A DNA stretch of 64,000 nucleotides from Iris pallida (Eukaryota > Streptophyta > Magnoliopsida > Asparagales > Iridaceae). Of the stretch, positions 39,117 to 50,437 are shown one piece after another. Position numbers and translations under genes: made by a program. Below the pieces are notes generated by a model that was not told the DNA's origin, did no database searches, and was given only the letters and a program-made list of their open reading frames with translations. Within the stretch, counting starts at the first letter, position 1, and the number at the start of each line of letters is the position of its first letter. The stretch is from NCBI GenBank assembly GCA_029216955.1, contig JANAVB010010791.1, positions 3,238,299 to 3,302,298 of the forward strand, written 5' to 3'.

Positions 39117-39695
39117 TTACACCAACTCACTGTTGTTCACTCGATAGACAAGCTGCGAAATCAGTTCTGCGACGGGAACCAAGTCTATCGAGAACTCAAT
39201 ATCCCTGTCCGGTGGAAGCCCTGGCAACTCCTCCGGAAAGACGTCCATGAACTCTATAATCAAAGGATGTGGAGCCGCCTTCTCCTCAACTGAAGCCCCA
39301 CAGAAAAGTCCGCTGCTCTGCTCCGTCTGCCGTCGGGTGTACTCGAACTCTGGCTCTCCTGGCGCTCCAAACAGAACTCTACCCCCTCGGCAATCTGTGC
39401 TGGCGTGATGCCTGCTCAACCAATCCATACGTAATACGATATCATAGTTCGGTAGTAGCATTATGAGAAGACTCACCTCCAACTCTTGGCCTCCCAAAAT
39501 AACACTTTGCCCTCTGTAAACATCACTCACGAGGATAACACCACCCCCGGTCGTGATCTTGCAGGTCCTAGGAAATGATTCAGATACTAGGCAGTGTCTA
39601 ATAGCAAATAATACCGACACAAAACTATGGGAAGCCCCGGAACCAAATAGAACGAAAGCTAGAATAGAGTCGAGAAGAACCGAACCTGCAATCAA
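39117..39695 (-). pseudogene. Element B protease region with mutated active site
   Basis: Reads VLFGSGASHSF where C has [11 protein letters not shown]: the catalytic Asp is Gly (codon at 39642-39644 on the minus strand). It continues with [13 protein letters not shown] and [26 protein letters not shown]. This change alone should abolish proteolysis. Confidence 0.88.
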
Positions 39696-41060
39696 CTCCC
39701 CAATGGCCTCTGCATCCTTGGCTGCTATGGCAAAAGCTCACCCCTGCTAGCCTCCCCTGGCCTGCTGCTGGTGCTGCACAAACCGCTACTGCTGAGTCGG
39801 CAACGGTCCCTTCTGCGGTCCCACTGGAGCCTTGGCTCCTGCTCCCTGAGCTGCTCTGCCTGCAAAGAGGGAACAGTCCCTCAGCTGATGCTCTGATGAT
39901 CCGTAGAGAAGACACTTCCACAGCCTTTTCTTGCACTCAGTCCATACATGCCCGGGTTTCCTACAGAAGGTACAACTATTAGACTGCTGCCTTGGGGCCT
40001 ACTGCTGCTGTCTCAGCTGCTGATGCTGAGCTGGCTGAAGTCTCAGCTGCTGGAACTGCTGCGGCTAAAACTGCCTCTGCTGGTGGTGCTGCTGAAAGTA
40101 CAGCCTCTTGGCCGGTCCTCCGCTACCACTGGCTCCCTGGGTGTCTCGCCCCCTCTTGAGCCTCATCTCAAGATCATTCTCTGCTGCTAAGGCACCCACC
40201 AAGATCTCCTCAAAAGTGGCACTACGGGCACTCTTGGTATAGGACTTCACCTCCTTGACCAGTCCCTTTCTGAACCTCCAGGCCTTTGTCGCTTCGGATA
40301 ACCCCTCGACAAATCTGTCCAGACGGCAGAAATCCCTAACATACTCCTCAACGGACTGACTGCCCTGTACTAAGGCCACGAACTGAGTCTCGAGGGCACC
40401 AAGCGCTGCGTTTAGAAAAAACTACTCCTTGAACAGCTTCTTGAATGCTGCCCAAGTCTGACCTGGTGTACCAACCCTCGGGTCGGTCTGGTACCAAGTG
40501 CAGGCCAAATTCTGCATCATACTGGCCGTCGCCTCGATCTGATGCCTCGCTGGAATCTCTGTCCGTCTAAAAATCTCCTCCATATGCTCTATCCACTCAT
40601 CAGCGTACAGAATGCCCTATGTACCCCTGAAATCCCTCGGGTGCATCTTCTGGAAGTCTTGGATGCCCTTCTCCCTCGGCGGATGCGGCTGTTGAACTGT
40701 TGCAGGCTGAGCTGCTGTGCTTTCAACTGTCGTCAAGGCCAGGTCGATGCCTCGACTAAACTCTGCAGTCTGTCATTGCTGCTGGGCCTGCTGGGCCTCC
40801 ATGAACTGCTAAAAGAATGTGAACAGCTGGACTGTGTCAACTATTCCCGAAGATGGCTGCTGCTGCTGTAGCATCTCTGGAACCACCAGGCTCGGCCTGT
40901 GCATTGCTGGTGGTGGGGCTCCTCCGAATGCAGCTGAAACACCCACCCCAGCTGGCATGACTGGGGCTGCAGTACCGGGGGCTGGCTGCTGAGGGCGAGA
41001 GGTAGCAGACCTCTCATCAGTGTCCCCCTGACCTGGGCGATGTGATCTAGTCTCGACCAT
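39696..41060 (-). pseudogene. gag: Element B gag, broken by stops
   Basis: Pieces 41060-40809 (MVETRSHRPGQGD to VDTVQLFTFF) and 40379-40065 (SVEEYVRDFCRLDRFVEGLS, VKSYTKSARSATFEEILVGAL) are open. Between them, KMHPRDFRGT, YADEWIEHMEEIF and LACTWYQTDPR are readable with stops. The first zinc knuckle CTFCRKPGHVWTEC is complete; the second, CLLYGSSEHQLRDC, has Tyr for its second Cys. Confidence 0.9.
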
Positions 41061-41278
41061 CCTAGAGACAGATCAAACAAGAAAACAATTGCTGAGAATG
41101 AGTCGAAATAGCAAAGGAGGACAGTTTATCTTCAGGAAAAGACAATAAGCAGCAAATTAGATAAAATGAATCTGATTAAGAGTTTTTTCTGATGTGATTG
41201 AGTACCTTCAAAAATATTCTAATCCTACTGCAGGCTGCAGTGATACTCTAGTTCGAATACCACTACATTTCTAAATAG

Positions 41279-41296
41279 GACCTACATGGGCCACCA
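41279..41296 (-). other. Primer-binding site, tRNA-Ile type (element B)
   Basis: Minus strand TGGTGGCCCATGTAGGTC, 9 nt from the LTR end, one mismatch to element A. Confidence 0.72.
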
Positions 41297-42811
41297 CTAA
41301 AAACGTGTCACGACCCGTACCCAGTATATGGGTACGAGAAGTGGTTACATCCAGCCTACGCCGCAGTGTCGGCGATAGAACACTGTCCTAGTTCACATGC
41401 ATCTAACAGTTATAGGGTACCTGTACAGTATATACACTCCGAATGGAGGTGACAATATAAGTACAACTCAATCACAACTAAGGAAGAAAGTACGACAAGA
41501 TAGATAGATAAAATCAACAGAATCCACAGATGATAAATACAAGATAAGAGAGATAGCTAAAAGTCTAAGATAAACAACTCCACAAATCCAGAATAACAAA
41601 TCCCTAAATAATACAAGTGTATCCAACAGCCAGAATGATAAATAAAATACTAGTCTAGCTAACTAGCCTAGACTACTGGGGTAATATTCTCTGCAAGTGC
41701 TGGGTCCTCATGAGAGTCCAGCTCACATATGTCATCTAAGCCTGCTTCATAATAAGTGGGACACAGCTCCTCATGGTCATCTGTAATATTTTAATAGGTC
41801 CAGTCAGGATGGGAGCGAGCACAGTACATCTCACGCAGTTCATATCATGACAGAAATATAATACAGGCAATAGAGTAAGATACATGAAACGCTGAAGAGT
41901 ATACATGAAGTAAAAGAGAAGATTGTAAAGAAATATCTACTATAAGTAAAGAGCTACAGTGAACTAGTGATTTAGAGTATAAGATAGACATGTGAACGGC
42001 TTGATAATAAACATGAGAGGTTGTACATGGCTACACTACTTTGGAAATATCTACATGACTATTTATACTCCCCCGTACCCCAATCAATAACCAAGGATCC
42101 GTTCAAGTTATGTTATGGTACATGATTTCACATGGGGACCCATAAATGGGTGCACATGAATATAAATATGGGGGCTCCGTGAACATGAGACTACATGAAT
42201 CACGAGAGTGCACATGAATGGTGAAAGTACAGGAATACATGATGAAAGTGAAACGCACATGACATGATGTATCCGATGCACCCGAGGGGAATAACATCGT
42301 ATGAAAAGATCCATATAGTACTAATCCCTGTTTCCATCGTGTCAGTATCAAGTAAAATAATCTAGAGCAAGAATATAATCCTAGCAAGTATGAAACGGTC
42401 AGAGAATGTAATCGCCTGATATCCTGAGTGTCTGAATGAAATACTGCCTGAGGAGTGGTGTTTGGCTCCTATTCAGAACAGTACAAGTCACAACATATCC
42501 AAATTGGTAAAATAAACTGCTACGATGCATTCTACATGATGTTTGGGTCAATCTAGGCTAAAGTCAACCTTTGGTCAACTCTAGTCAAACTAGGTCAACT
42601 AGGTCAAACCTAGCCCAGACAAGTCTCACTAAACCTAATCAGTTTATCCTAGAAAACACACATCATTCACAAGTCACACAAGTCTAACAACACACTAAAC
42701 TCATGTGTATGCATTCCATATACACAACTTGCACATTAGGATACCCATAGGCTATACTACATAGACCATATGCCATATACACATATACAGGCATGCACAA
42801 ATATCAATTTC

Positions 42812-42828
<17 letters not shown>

Positions 42829-42845
<17 letters not shown>

Positions 42846-42909
42846 AACTATTTATATAGAAAATATGCATATATCTATATTACACTACATTATCACACAA
42901 GGTTATATA

Positions 42910-42987
<78 letters not shown>
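42829..42987. repeat. TA-rich microsatellite in element B 5' LTR
   Basis: TA runs with one copy of the TTACACTACATTATCACACA unit near 42879; the unexpanded counterpart of 3760-4486. Confidence 0.9.
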
Positions 42988-42993
<6 letters not shown>

Positions 42994-44906
42994 GATAGGG
43001 GGACAATGCATATGTATGTGTGTAGAAGTGGCTAGAGTACATGTGTGTGTGCATATATGTTCCCAGATTTGTGACAGTGAACACAACAGTGCTTTAATCC
43101 TAGGTTAACAGGTTTTCATTTAAGTGGAATGTACACGTGTGTGGGTGTTATGTGTGTAACATATGTGTGTATAGATAGGGTGTCAATGTATAACAGTTTA
43201 GTTCATGTGTGTTTGTGTGAGTGTGTGAGTGTCAAAAGTGTACACAAAATCAGTGTTGCCATTTCTCTGGTTTTGTAGTATTCTTCTTGTGTGTACATGA
43301 GTGAATGGGAAGCATCATAGGTTCCAGGTTTCAGTTTAGGTGTGCAATGTGTGTCAATCTCAGTTTAGTACCAGTATGAGCAATATATATTCCCAGGTTC
43401 TCAGTTTAGAACAGTGAACACACAGTATAAAAATACATAGTAATCAATGTGCAAATTCTCAAAGGTACAAAATAGTTTACAATCTCAACTGAAATTGAAA
43501 ACCAACTTATAAATACAACAATGAGTCCTATTGCAACTAACTTAGTTGAATATAGGAATCATATTGAAATTGAATCAAACAAATTCAGGAAAACACAATG
43601 GCAATTCAAATTCTTAGGTTTCAGTGTTACCAAACAGTGTATCAGTCCAATTGCAATCCAAAAGCCCAAAATATAATTCGAAAACTAAATCCCATGCTAA
43701 TCATAACCCTAACATGGTAGGTTAATCTCTGATATGTAAGCATCACAATTTAATCACCCAAAATAGTTTAATACATTGAAAATTTTCAGGAAATCGAATA
43801 ACAGTTTTAGGTATCAGAAATTTAGGAAAAATCCCAAATTCGAATTAGAAATAGCAACTAATATTCAAATCAATAGGTTGGTAATGATTGTGTTATGTGA
43901 GAGGGTGTTGGGAGTATGTCCCAGTTTCCAAGAACTGGACACAAATGTGTCCAAATAAAAACTCACACACACAGCAAACTAGTGCACACATAGGCATCGT
44001 GCACGTGTTCACTGAGATCGTGGACACGACACACGACTCCTCACGACACGTAGTCATGCACACGTGTAGCCCACGTGTAGGGCTACACAGTCGACACACC
44101 ATGACGTGTCCAAGTTGTGTCTAGAGTGGACACGAATGCGTGTTAGTGCGCGTGTCAGTACATGAATCCTGACAGTGCATGAGCAGAGTGTGTCCAGTGC
44201 AGGCAAGAATTCTCTGCGTGTCGTGCATCATTTGCTCCCAAATTTTAGGATCATGATGACAGTCACTGCCCCATCCTACCTACCAAAATTCGTGCCACCA
44301 CGTGATGTGTCCATGGAGAAATCGGACACGGGCAGCAGGACACCCGGCCGAGTCCCCGTGCAGCGTGTCCAGTACAATTTAGGACACAAAATCGACACGA
44401 ACACCAACTCAGTCTTCACAAAAATTAATGTACAAACATAGATCTACAGATTCTTGCAATTAGTTTAGCAAAATACGAAAATCAAATCCTAAGTGGCATT
44501 CTATCAAACACTTGTACATACACATTGACACGTGTCCGATACGGACACCAAATAGACCCAATTTCTAACCAAATTTTAGGGACAGCTAGAGGACAACTAG
44601 ATCTAGGCTAGGATATAAAGAAATCAGAATAATAGCACAATTTGAGGAGTTTTACTTGTAGGTGCTAATGGCAAGAAAAGCCTCCAAAATAGAGTGTTCC
44701 TCCTTGCTAGCTCGAATCCCCAAATTGTTCAAAAGCTGGGATTACTCTCCATAAACAGAAAATAGGAGAGTATTAGACTCTAATGCAAGAAACTAGAGTA
44801 AAAAAGGAATTAATAGAAAAACTATGGATTGGGGAAGAATGGCCACACCTTTTTTTCCCTAAGTGTTCATTCAATATAAAAGAGGCAAGAACTAATGAAG
44901 AGAGTA

Positions 44907-44966
44907 CTTATAGGGAGGGAACCCTAAGTGGTTGGCCATAGAGTATGGAAATTAGGGTTAGGGTTT
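44907..44966 (-). promoter_or_regulatory. Putative LTR promoter of element B
   Basis: The minus strand has AAACCCTAA (44958-44966), a GGCCAACCACTTAGGG-like stretch and CCTATAAGT (44907-44914), the same order as in A and C. Confidence 0.5.
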
Positions 44967-45275
44967 AGTCTAATGGGCTATGGGACAAGTTGCACTAGTC
45001 ATGGAATCAATTCCTAAGTCTCAAGCCTATGAACCAAATCATTAATCCTCCTATTTAAATCTTGATTTCTAAATGACTAACTTTGGTTGACTTAAGTTAG
45101 ACTAGGGTCTCACCATGCTAAGCAAGTCACCATAGCTAGGGTCAACATCTAGGTTAGTCTCCAAAGTCTCAAATAGTCAAAGTCAAAAATAGCAATCACC
45201 AATTCAATAAATTAAAATAAATTCAAAAATTCTCAAATGACCAAAATACCCTCAAGCTAAAATGTGGTACTGACA

Positions 45276-45354
45276 GCATTCTATCGCCGATACTACGTCA
45301 TAGATTGGACGTATTCACTTTTCGTGCCCTTACTCTAGGGTGCGGGTCGTGACA
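45276..45354 (+). mobile_element. 79-bp end of a C-type LTR that B inserted into
   Basis: GCATTCTATCGCCGATACTACG through GGTGCGGGTCGTGACA matches the last part of the C LTR (27253-27337) in + orientation. B's LTR end abuts it at 45275. The rest of this LTR must lie left of B, outside the window. Confidence 0.8.
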
Positions 45355-46195
45355 GTTTCAAGCGCAGAAGATGCGCCCAAGCAAAACGGAGACTTTGAAA
45401 GTCGATTGGTATCTGGTGTAAATGCACCCGAGTCGACTCTGTACAGTTTACCATCGGCTAGTACTCAGAATCCAACTCATTCTTCCTACGACAGCGAGTG
45501 ATTCTATCAAAGACAGTGGTCCTCTTCTGTACGCCAATGTACAATACAGACAACACCATATTTCTCTTGTAGATGTGCGGCACTGGCGGGCACATCATGC
45601 TTGCTGAGAACGTCATCAGGAAGGATGGGCTGTGGTGGTATGTCCCCTTCAGTAGTGGTGCTTGGTACATCTCCTTTGTGCACCCAGACTTGGCGAGTCT
45701 TCTTCGACTTTGGCATCCGCTTTGAAGGACTTGTGCTGCCTTCAGAGATGAACTCCTTGTACGCCTGTTGATTGAGGAATACCACGAGTGTCTTGTGGGA
45801 GGAGCCAAGATTGATATTGTCAGATTGCGACACAACTTTCTCGTCAGAAGAGAAAGACGTCCCCAGCAAAGTCGTCAGCTTGTTCGCCATAAAAAATGTA
45901 ACAAGGTCGTTTTGATTGATAAACCTTGGTATTTCAATTACAAAACAGTATCTAGGATATAGACGTAGTCCTAGGAGTACACTTTTGTTTTTATCTGGGA
46001 ACTATATCAGTGGAGCGAGTGGTAATGCATTGACTCTGTTAACTATCTGACGACGATCTTGGACTCTCTAAAGGTCTGGGTTGCTCTGGATGCCAGAGAG
46101 TTTGGAGGAGAAGTAGATGTTACGTGTCTCTTTTCGTTTCTGTAGGTAGATATGATAATCTATCCGTTTGTCTGTCTCTGTGTGGATAAAGGAAT
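45355..46195. other. Unclassified repeat F, left part
   Basis: No LTR-family match. About 100 bp (45360-45460) resembles 52275-52385, in the same orientation (TACAGTTTACCATC and CACCCGAGTC.ACTCTGTA). The minus strand has an open frame 45890-45507 (127 aa, MANKLTTLLGTSFSSDEKVV) rich in Lys/Ser with KKTRQVWVHKG. I cannot assign it; a degenerate retroelement gag is one possibility. It ends in GGAAT, the duplication of the E solo LTR. Confidence 0.5.
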
Positions 46196-48179
46196 TGTAA
46201 CGCTCCAGTCCCAAAATACGTAGGACTAGGAACGTAGAGATGCCAGCCGTATAATAAATATACGTAAGCTGTAAAATATAGTAGAACCATAACTAATCTC
46301 ATCCATACAAAAATAAATAAGTAAAAGATATCATATAATGATAATGAATTGTCTTTGGTACATGTAGTTGGGCGGAGACAAATCCACTACCAACTATGAA
46401 AAGAAATACAAGATATACAAAAGAATGATTTTGGCGAGCGAAACGAAGACGATCAAAGGGCAATCATCCTCAAAGAAATAGCGATGACCATGGCTAGATT
46501 TAGAACACCTGCAAAAGACAAAAGCACACACCTGGAGAGATAACCAGGTCCTCAGAGGGACGTAATAAGATACAAAAAATACCATGCCCTATAAACTATG
46601 ATATATAATAGAAAATAAGGGATGCATGCAATAGGGTACCTAACCGTACTATAGTGAATATGCAATATAGAACAATCCTTCACATATGGGCACTCGGGCT
46701 GTATAGCAGTGGCATCGTCCCTCTCATAGGGAATCGGTACAATCCGTCCATAACGTTCGGCGAACGTCAGAGGGAATCAGTAAGAAAATGTCCATAATGT
46801 TCTATGAACGTTAGAGGGAATCAGTACAATAGGGTGAACTGCGTCTCCAACGGAGCTTCAGGTACAATAGCAGTACGTAAATATGGCCCATGCATCAAGG
46901 AATAGTTCTTCCCTTCCAATGCCTACTGGAGTCACATCCATGACTCATATGAACCTCAAGTAACTGTCAAGTCCTCTAGCATACAATTTTATTGGTAGTT
47001 ACTCCTAACCGTCGCACGCCTCATATGTATCGGTGGCCGGAGGACTACGCGATTACGTATCTTATATGTGACTCATAATATGTGGTAAAGTATGTGTCAA
47101 GGCCGTATGAGATATACCAATACCTCATTATCCAATGGGTGGTCACTAAGCTAAGTTAATGCAAAATAATTTAAAAGTAATTAGAACGACCGATATAGTC
47201 GCTTGCATCCAAGTGTGACTTGGACACACAACAATATAAAATATAGAACAAATATATGAAACTAAAAATAAATAACTGAAAATAAAGTAAAGTAATCACA
47301 GAGAAAGGTGGCAAGGTATCTTGCCTGGTAGGACGCCCGGTGTGCCACGATGATCGAGGTGGTACGAACTGCGACTTCGATGTAACAACTATGCAAGGTG
47401 ACCTCGGGTGGTGGCACGGACAGTTCCATTGGGTTTAGAAGGGTCAATTTTGCTAGGGTAGACATAAGGTAGTATAGAATTGGCAATAGAATAGGAAGAT
47501 TGGGATTGGTCATGGACATGAGGAAATTTAAAAGAAAATGATAATAATATATATTCATTTTTTTAGAAAACTATTTATATTACTTGATAAAATATTTTTT
47601 GGAAAAACTAGCTTTGAGATAAATATATAAAAATATAAAGATTGCTTTTAGGTAAAACCCTATATTTGTGAAATATACTCCTTAGATGGGAGCTATATTT
47701 TTATTGGTAAAACTAATATTTGATAAATACATAAAAATATGGAAAACCGATTTAGGCTAAAATTCTATGTTTTGTAATGATAAATATGATTGATAGCATA
47801 CGACTTATATTTAGTCAAAATATTTTATAACTATACTAGAAAATTACTTATAATATTCGAAAACTATAATTGGAATTATAATTAAAATCTATGTTTTTAT
47901 TTTATTCAAAATATTCTAAATAAATATCTCGAAAGTCATAAAAACTATTTTCTTACATCAAAGCTATAATTTAACTAGGTAGAAAATATTAGAATCATCC
48001 AAAAATAATACGCTAACATATTTCAAAATATCTTGATATGTATTAATAATAATTAAAAAAATTAATATAAGTAAAGCCAAACAAATATACTTAATTAATA
48101 TCAAAATAACATTAATGATAATAGTAATATAGCAATTATAACCATACAGCATATTTTGTACTAATAATATATAGAATTA

Positions 48180-48282
48180 ATAATAAAAAATAATAATAAT
48201 AACAATAATATAAATAATAATAATAACAATAATAATAATAATAACAATAATAATAATATTAATAATAATAATAATAATAATA
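48180..48282. repeat. (AAT)n/(AAC)n trinucleotide microsatellite
   Basis: A run of AAT units with occasional AAC, in the E solo LTR. Confidence 0.93.
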
Positions 48283-48329
48283 GATGTCCCTTTCTCCTCT
48301 TTTTACGAGAAGGGAGTCAGCTCTAAAAA

Positions 48330-49500
48330 AAGAAAAAGAAAAGGCAACGAAGCAGAAGAAGGAGAGGAGAGAGAGTGAGAGAGACGCACGTGAGAGAGAG
48401 TGAGACGGAGAGAGCGGAAGGAAGGAGAGTCGAGAGCGGTGGGGAAGATCGAGGGAGAGAGCAGCGGAAGAGAAGGAGAAACACGCGGAGAGGAGATGCA
48501 CGCGCGGAAGGAGCGGATGTCACTAGGACGCGGTGGCGGTGGCTCAGATGAGAGCACGGCGCACGGGGAAGACCTGGCCAGCGGTGGCTACGACTAGGCG
48601 CAGGATGGGCTCTGCGAAGGGCGTGGTTCGGTACGATGGCAGCACTCACCGTGGCCGACGCTGAACTAGATCGACGGTTCAGCGCTGCCCCGTGCTGGAT
48701 CTGGGTGGAGAAACAAACGAGGCGGTCCACGGTGGCCGGTCGTTGGCTCGACACGGCCAGCACAGCATTTGCGGACGGCCTGTAACAACGGCGTCGTGGT
48801 AGTGGATACACATGTATATGGTGGTTACGGACGGCTGGGTCGGGCACGACGTCGAGGCGGGTGGTCAGATTCTGGAGAGGCGCGGCAAGACGGTGGAGGC
48901 GCTGCTGTGGGGGTCGCGACAAGGCACGGCACGCCAGGGAGGAGGTGGACGCGGCCGTTCGCCGGCGGGGCGGCGCTCGCCTGTGGGTTGAGGTAAAGAC
49001 GGTGGTGGCGGTCGTGTGTTTTCTTATTATTTTCTTTGTTTCTAGTGTTGTGGTTTGTTGTTTGTTGGTCGAAGGTTTTCGGGGTCGCCGGCGATGAACG
49101 TCGGTGATGGTGGTCGTTGAGCTGCGGATAGAGGGAAGAAGGGATGACAGTTGGTGATGGATGTGGTTTTGCTTTGGGGCAGAGGTGATGTTTCGGGCTG
49201 CCGTAATGATGGTGGCGGGCGTGGTGGTAGGTGATGACGATTAGGCTTGGATGACAGTCGCGGCAGTGGCGGTTATGGGCTAGTGGCCGCGATAGGTGCG
49301 GGGTCTGGGTCAGGAGTTGGCCGGAGCCAAGGGTAATCTGATGGTATAGGGGTGGTGTGTTGGCCGTGGCGGGGATGGCGTGGGTGGTGATGGAGACCGG
49401 CTGTGTCCGAAGAAGGCGGGGAGTTCTGGTGGTGGCAGCGGTGTGCTGCGGTGGCGGAGAAGGTGATGACAGTTGGGTTCTGGGAAGATCGGTCAGGAGG
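48330..49500. other. GA-rich then GC-rich, CpG-dense block inside the E solo LTR
   Basis: 48330-48500 is a purine-rich GAGA/GGAGAG stretch. 48500-49500 is rich in GGCGGTGG-like words and CpG, in sharp contrast to the AT-rich flanks. Several overlapping open frames occur on both strands (for example 48922-48323 minus, 199 aa), but their low-complexity Ser/Pro/Arg/Leu content and mutual overlap suggest composition rather than coding. The other E copy lacks an evident counterpart. Confidence 0.55.
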
Positions 49501-50437
49501 CGGGTTGTCGGAGATGGTGGTTAGGTTTAGGAATTAATTTTGTCGGGGATGTGTCCGACACTGTATGGATGAGGAGGTGCGTTCGAAATTGTCGGACAAG
49601 GATTGATATTTGTATATGTAAAAGAAATAACCTATTGGAAAGACACCCGGGGTCGGACCCGAGGACGTCACAGCTGACACGAGGATGGATGGAACACCGA
49701 CACGAGGCACGCATATTTGGTGGTAGAAATTTGTGGAATAATTCATGGATTAAAAACTTATGTAGGCTCTCCTTATATAGGAGGTAGGTCTCCTAGTTTT
49801 ATAAGATGTAGGAGGATTTTAAATCCCCAATAGATAATACACCATTTAATTTAAAGAAAATTTAAATCAATCAAAATCAAATCTAAATATAGTTTAATCC
49901 AAATAAATCCAACAAAGATAAATCTTCATCCTTATTTTAAACTATTTAAAATAAATCAAATCAAGATTTAAATTGCCACAATAATTTAAAAATATATTTT
50001 CTAAAAAACACTAATAATAAAAATTTCAAAAATTACATTATTATTTAAAAATAAACTAATAAATAATTACGGAATATATATGTATGCACAAATAATATTT
50101 ACATAAATATACTTTTCTAGTATACCATTTTATAAGAATATTATTTATTATTATAACTGTATAAATGAAAGGATTTCCATAATTAAAATCATAAAATTGG
50201 AAATTTTGGTACGATAGCTAAAACAATTATTATATATATTATTTTGAAATTGTAAAAATAAAAATGTTTTTCTAAAATATGTATGCTCGCACATATTCCC
50301 ACTCGTCGAGCAATTACGAAAAACAAAATTTTGCGCGCGACGTACAATACAGCGTTGAGACGTACAACTACAATTAAAAAAATCAGTAGCAATTTATATA
50401 AAAACAAAAATTAGAGTAGAAATTTAGGAGTTTTACA

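Larger units (their letters stand above)
36586..41060 (-). pseudogene. gag-pol: Element B gag-pol gene (main part), inactivated
   Basis: Read right to left, this is a relative of the C polyprotein: gag from ATG at 41060 (MVETRSHRPGQ), protease, reverse transcriptase, RNase H, integrase and intron-like segment, cut by C at 36586-36590. Many stops interrupt it, including in gag (after VDTVQLFTFF), before RT, in RNase H and in integrase. The protease active site and the integrase Glu are also mutated. The chromodomain end lies at 22878-23178. Confidence 0.92.
41306..45275 (-). mobile_element. Element B 5' LTR (3970 bp)
   Basis: On the minus strand it begins TGTCAGTACCACATTTTAG and ends GGGTACGGGTCGTGACA. 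It shows the uninterrupted target sites of the D solo LTR and A, which proves those insertions in the other LTR. Reversed promoter block at 44907-44966 and palindrome at 44528-44549. A small TA cluster lies at 42829-42987. No coding region recognised. Confidence 0.93.
46196..50437 (-). mobile_element. Family E solo LTR (4242 bp)
   Basis: Flanked by GGAAT (46191-46195 and 50438-50442). On the minus strand it begins TGTAAAACTCCTAAATTTC and ends GGACTGGAGCGTTACA, matching the LTR end at 2796-2811. A TATA-like CCTATATAAGG lies on the minus strand at about 49765-49780. Between, AT-rich DNA (47520-48290) gives way to a GC-rich block (48480-49520). No internal retroelement region is attached. Confidence 0.88.

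Noticed and set aside
48323..48922. 199-aa minus-strand open frame in GC-rich DNA
   Set aside because: Low-complexity Ser/Pro/Leu/Arg content, overlapping open frames in several phases and no motif; the long frame is expected from GC-rich composition.
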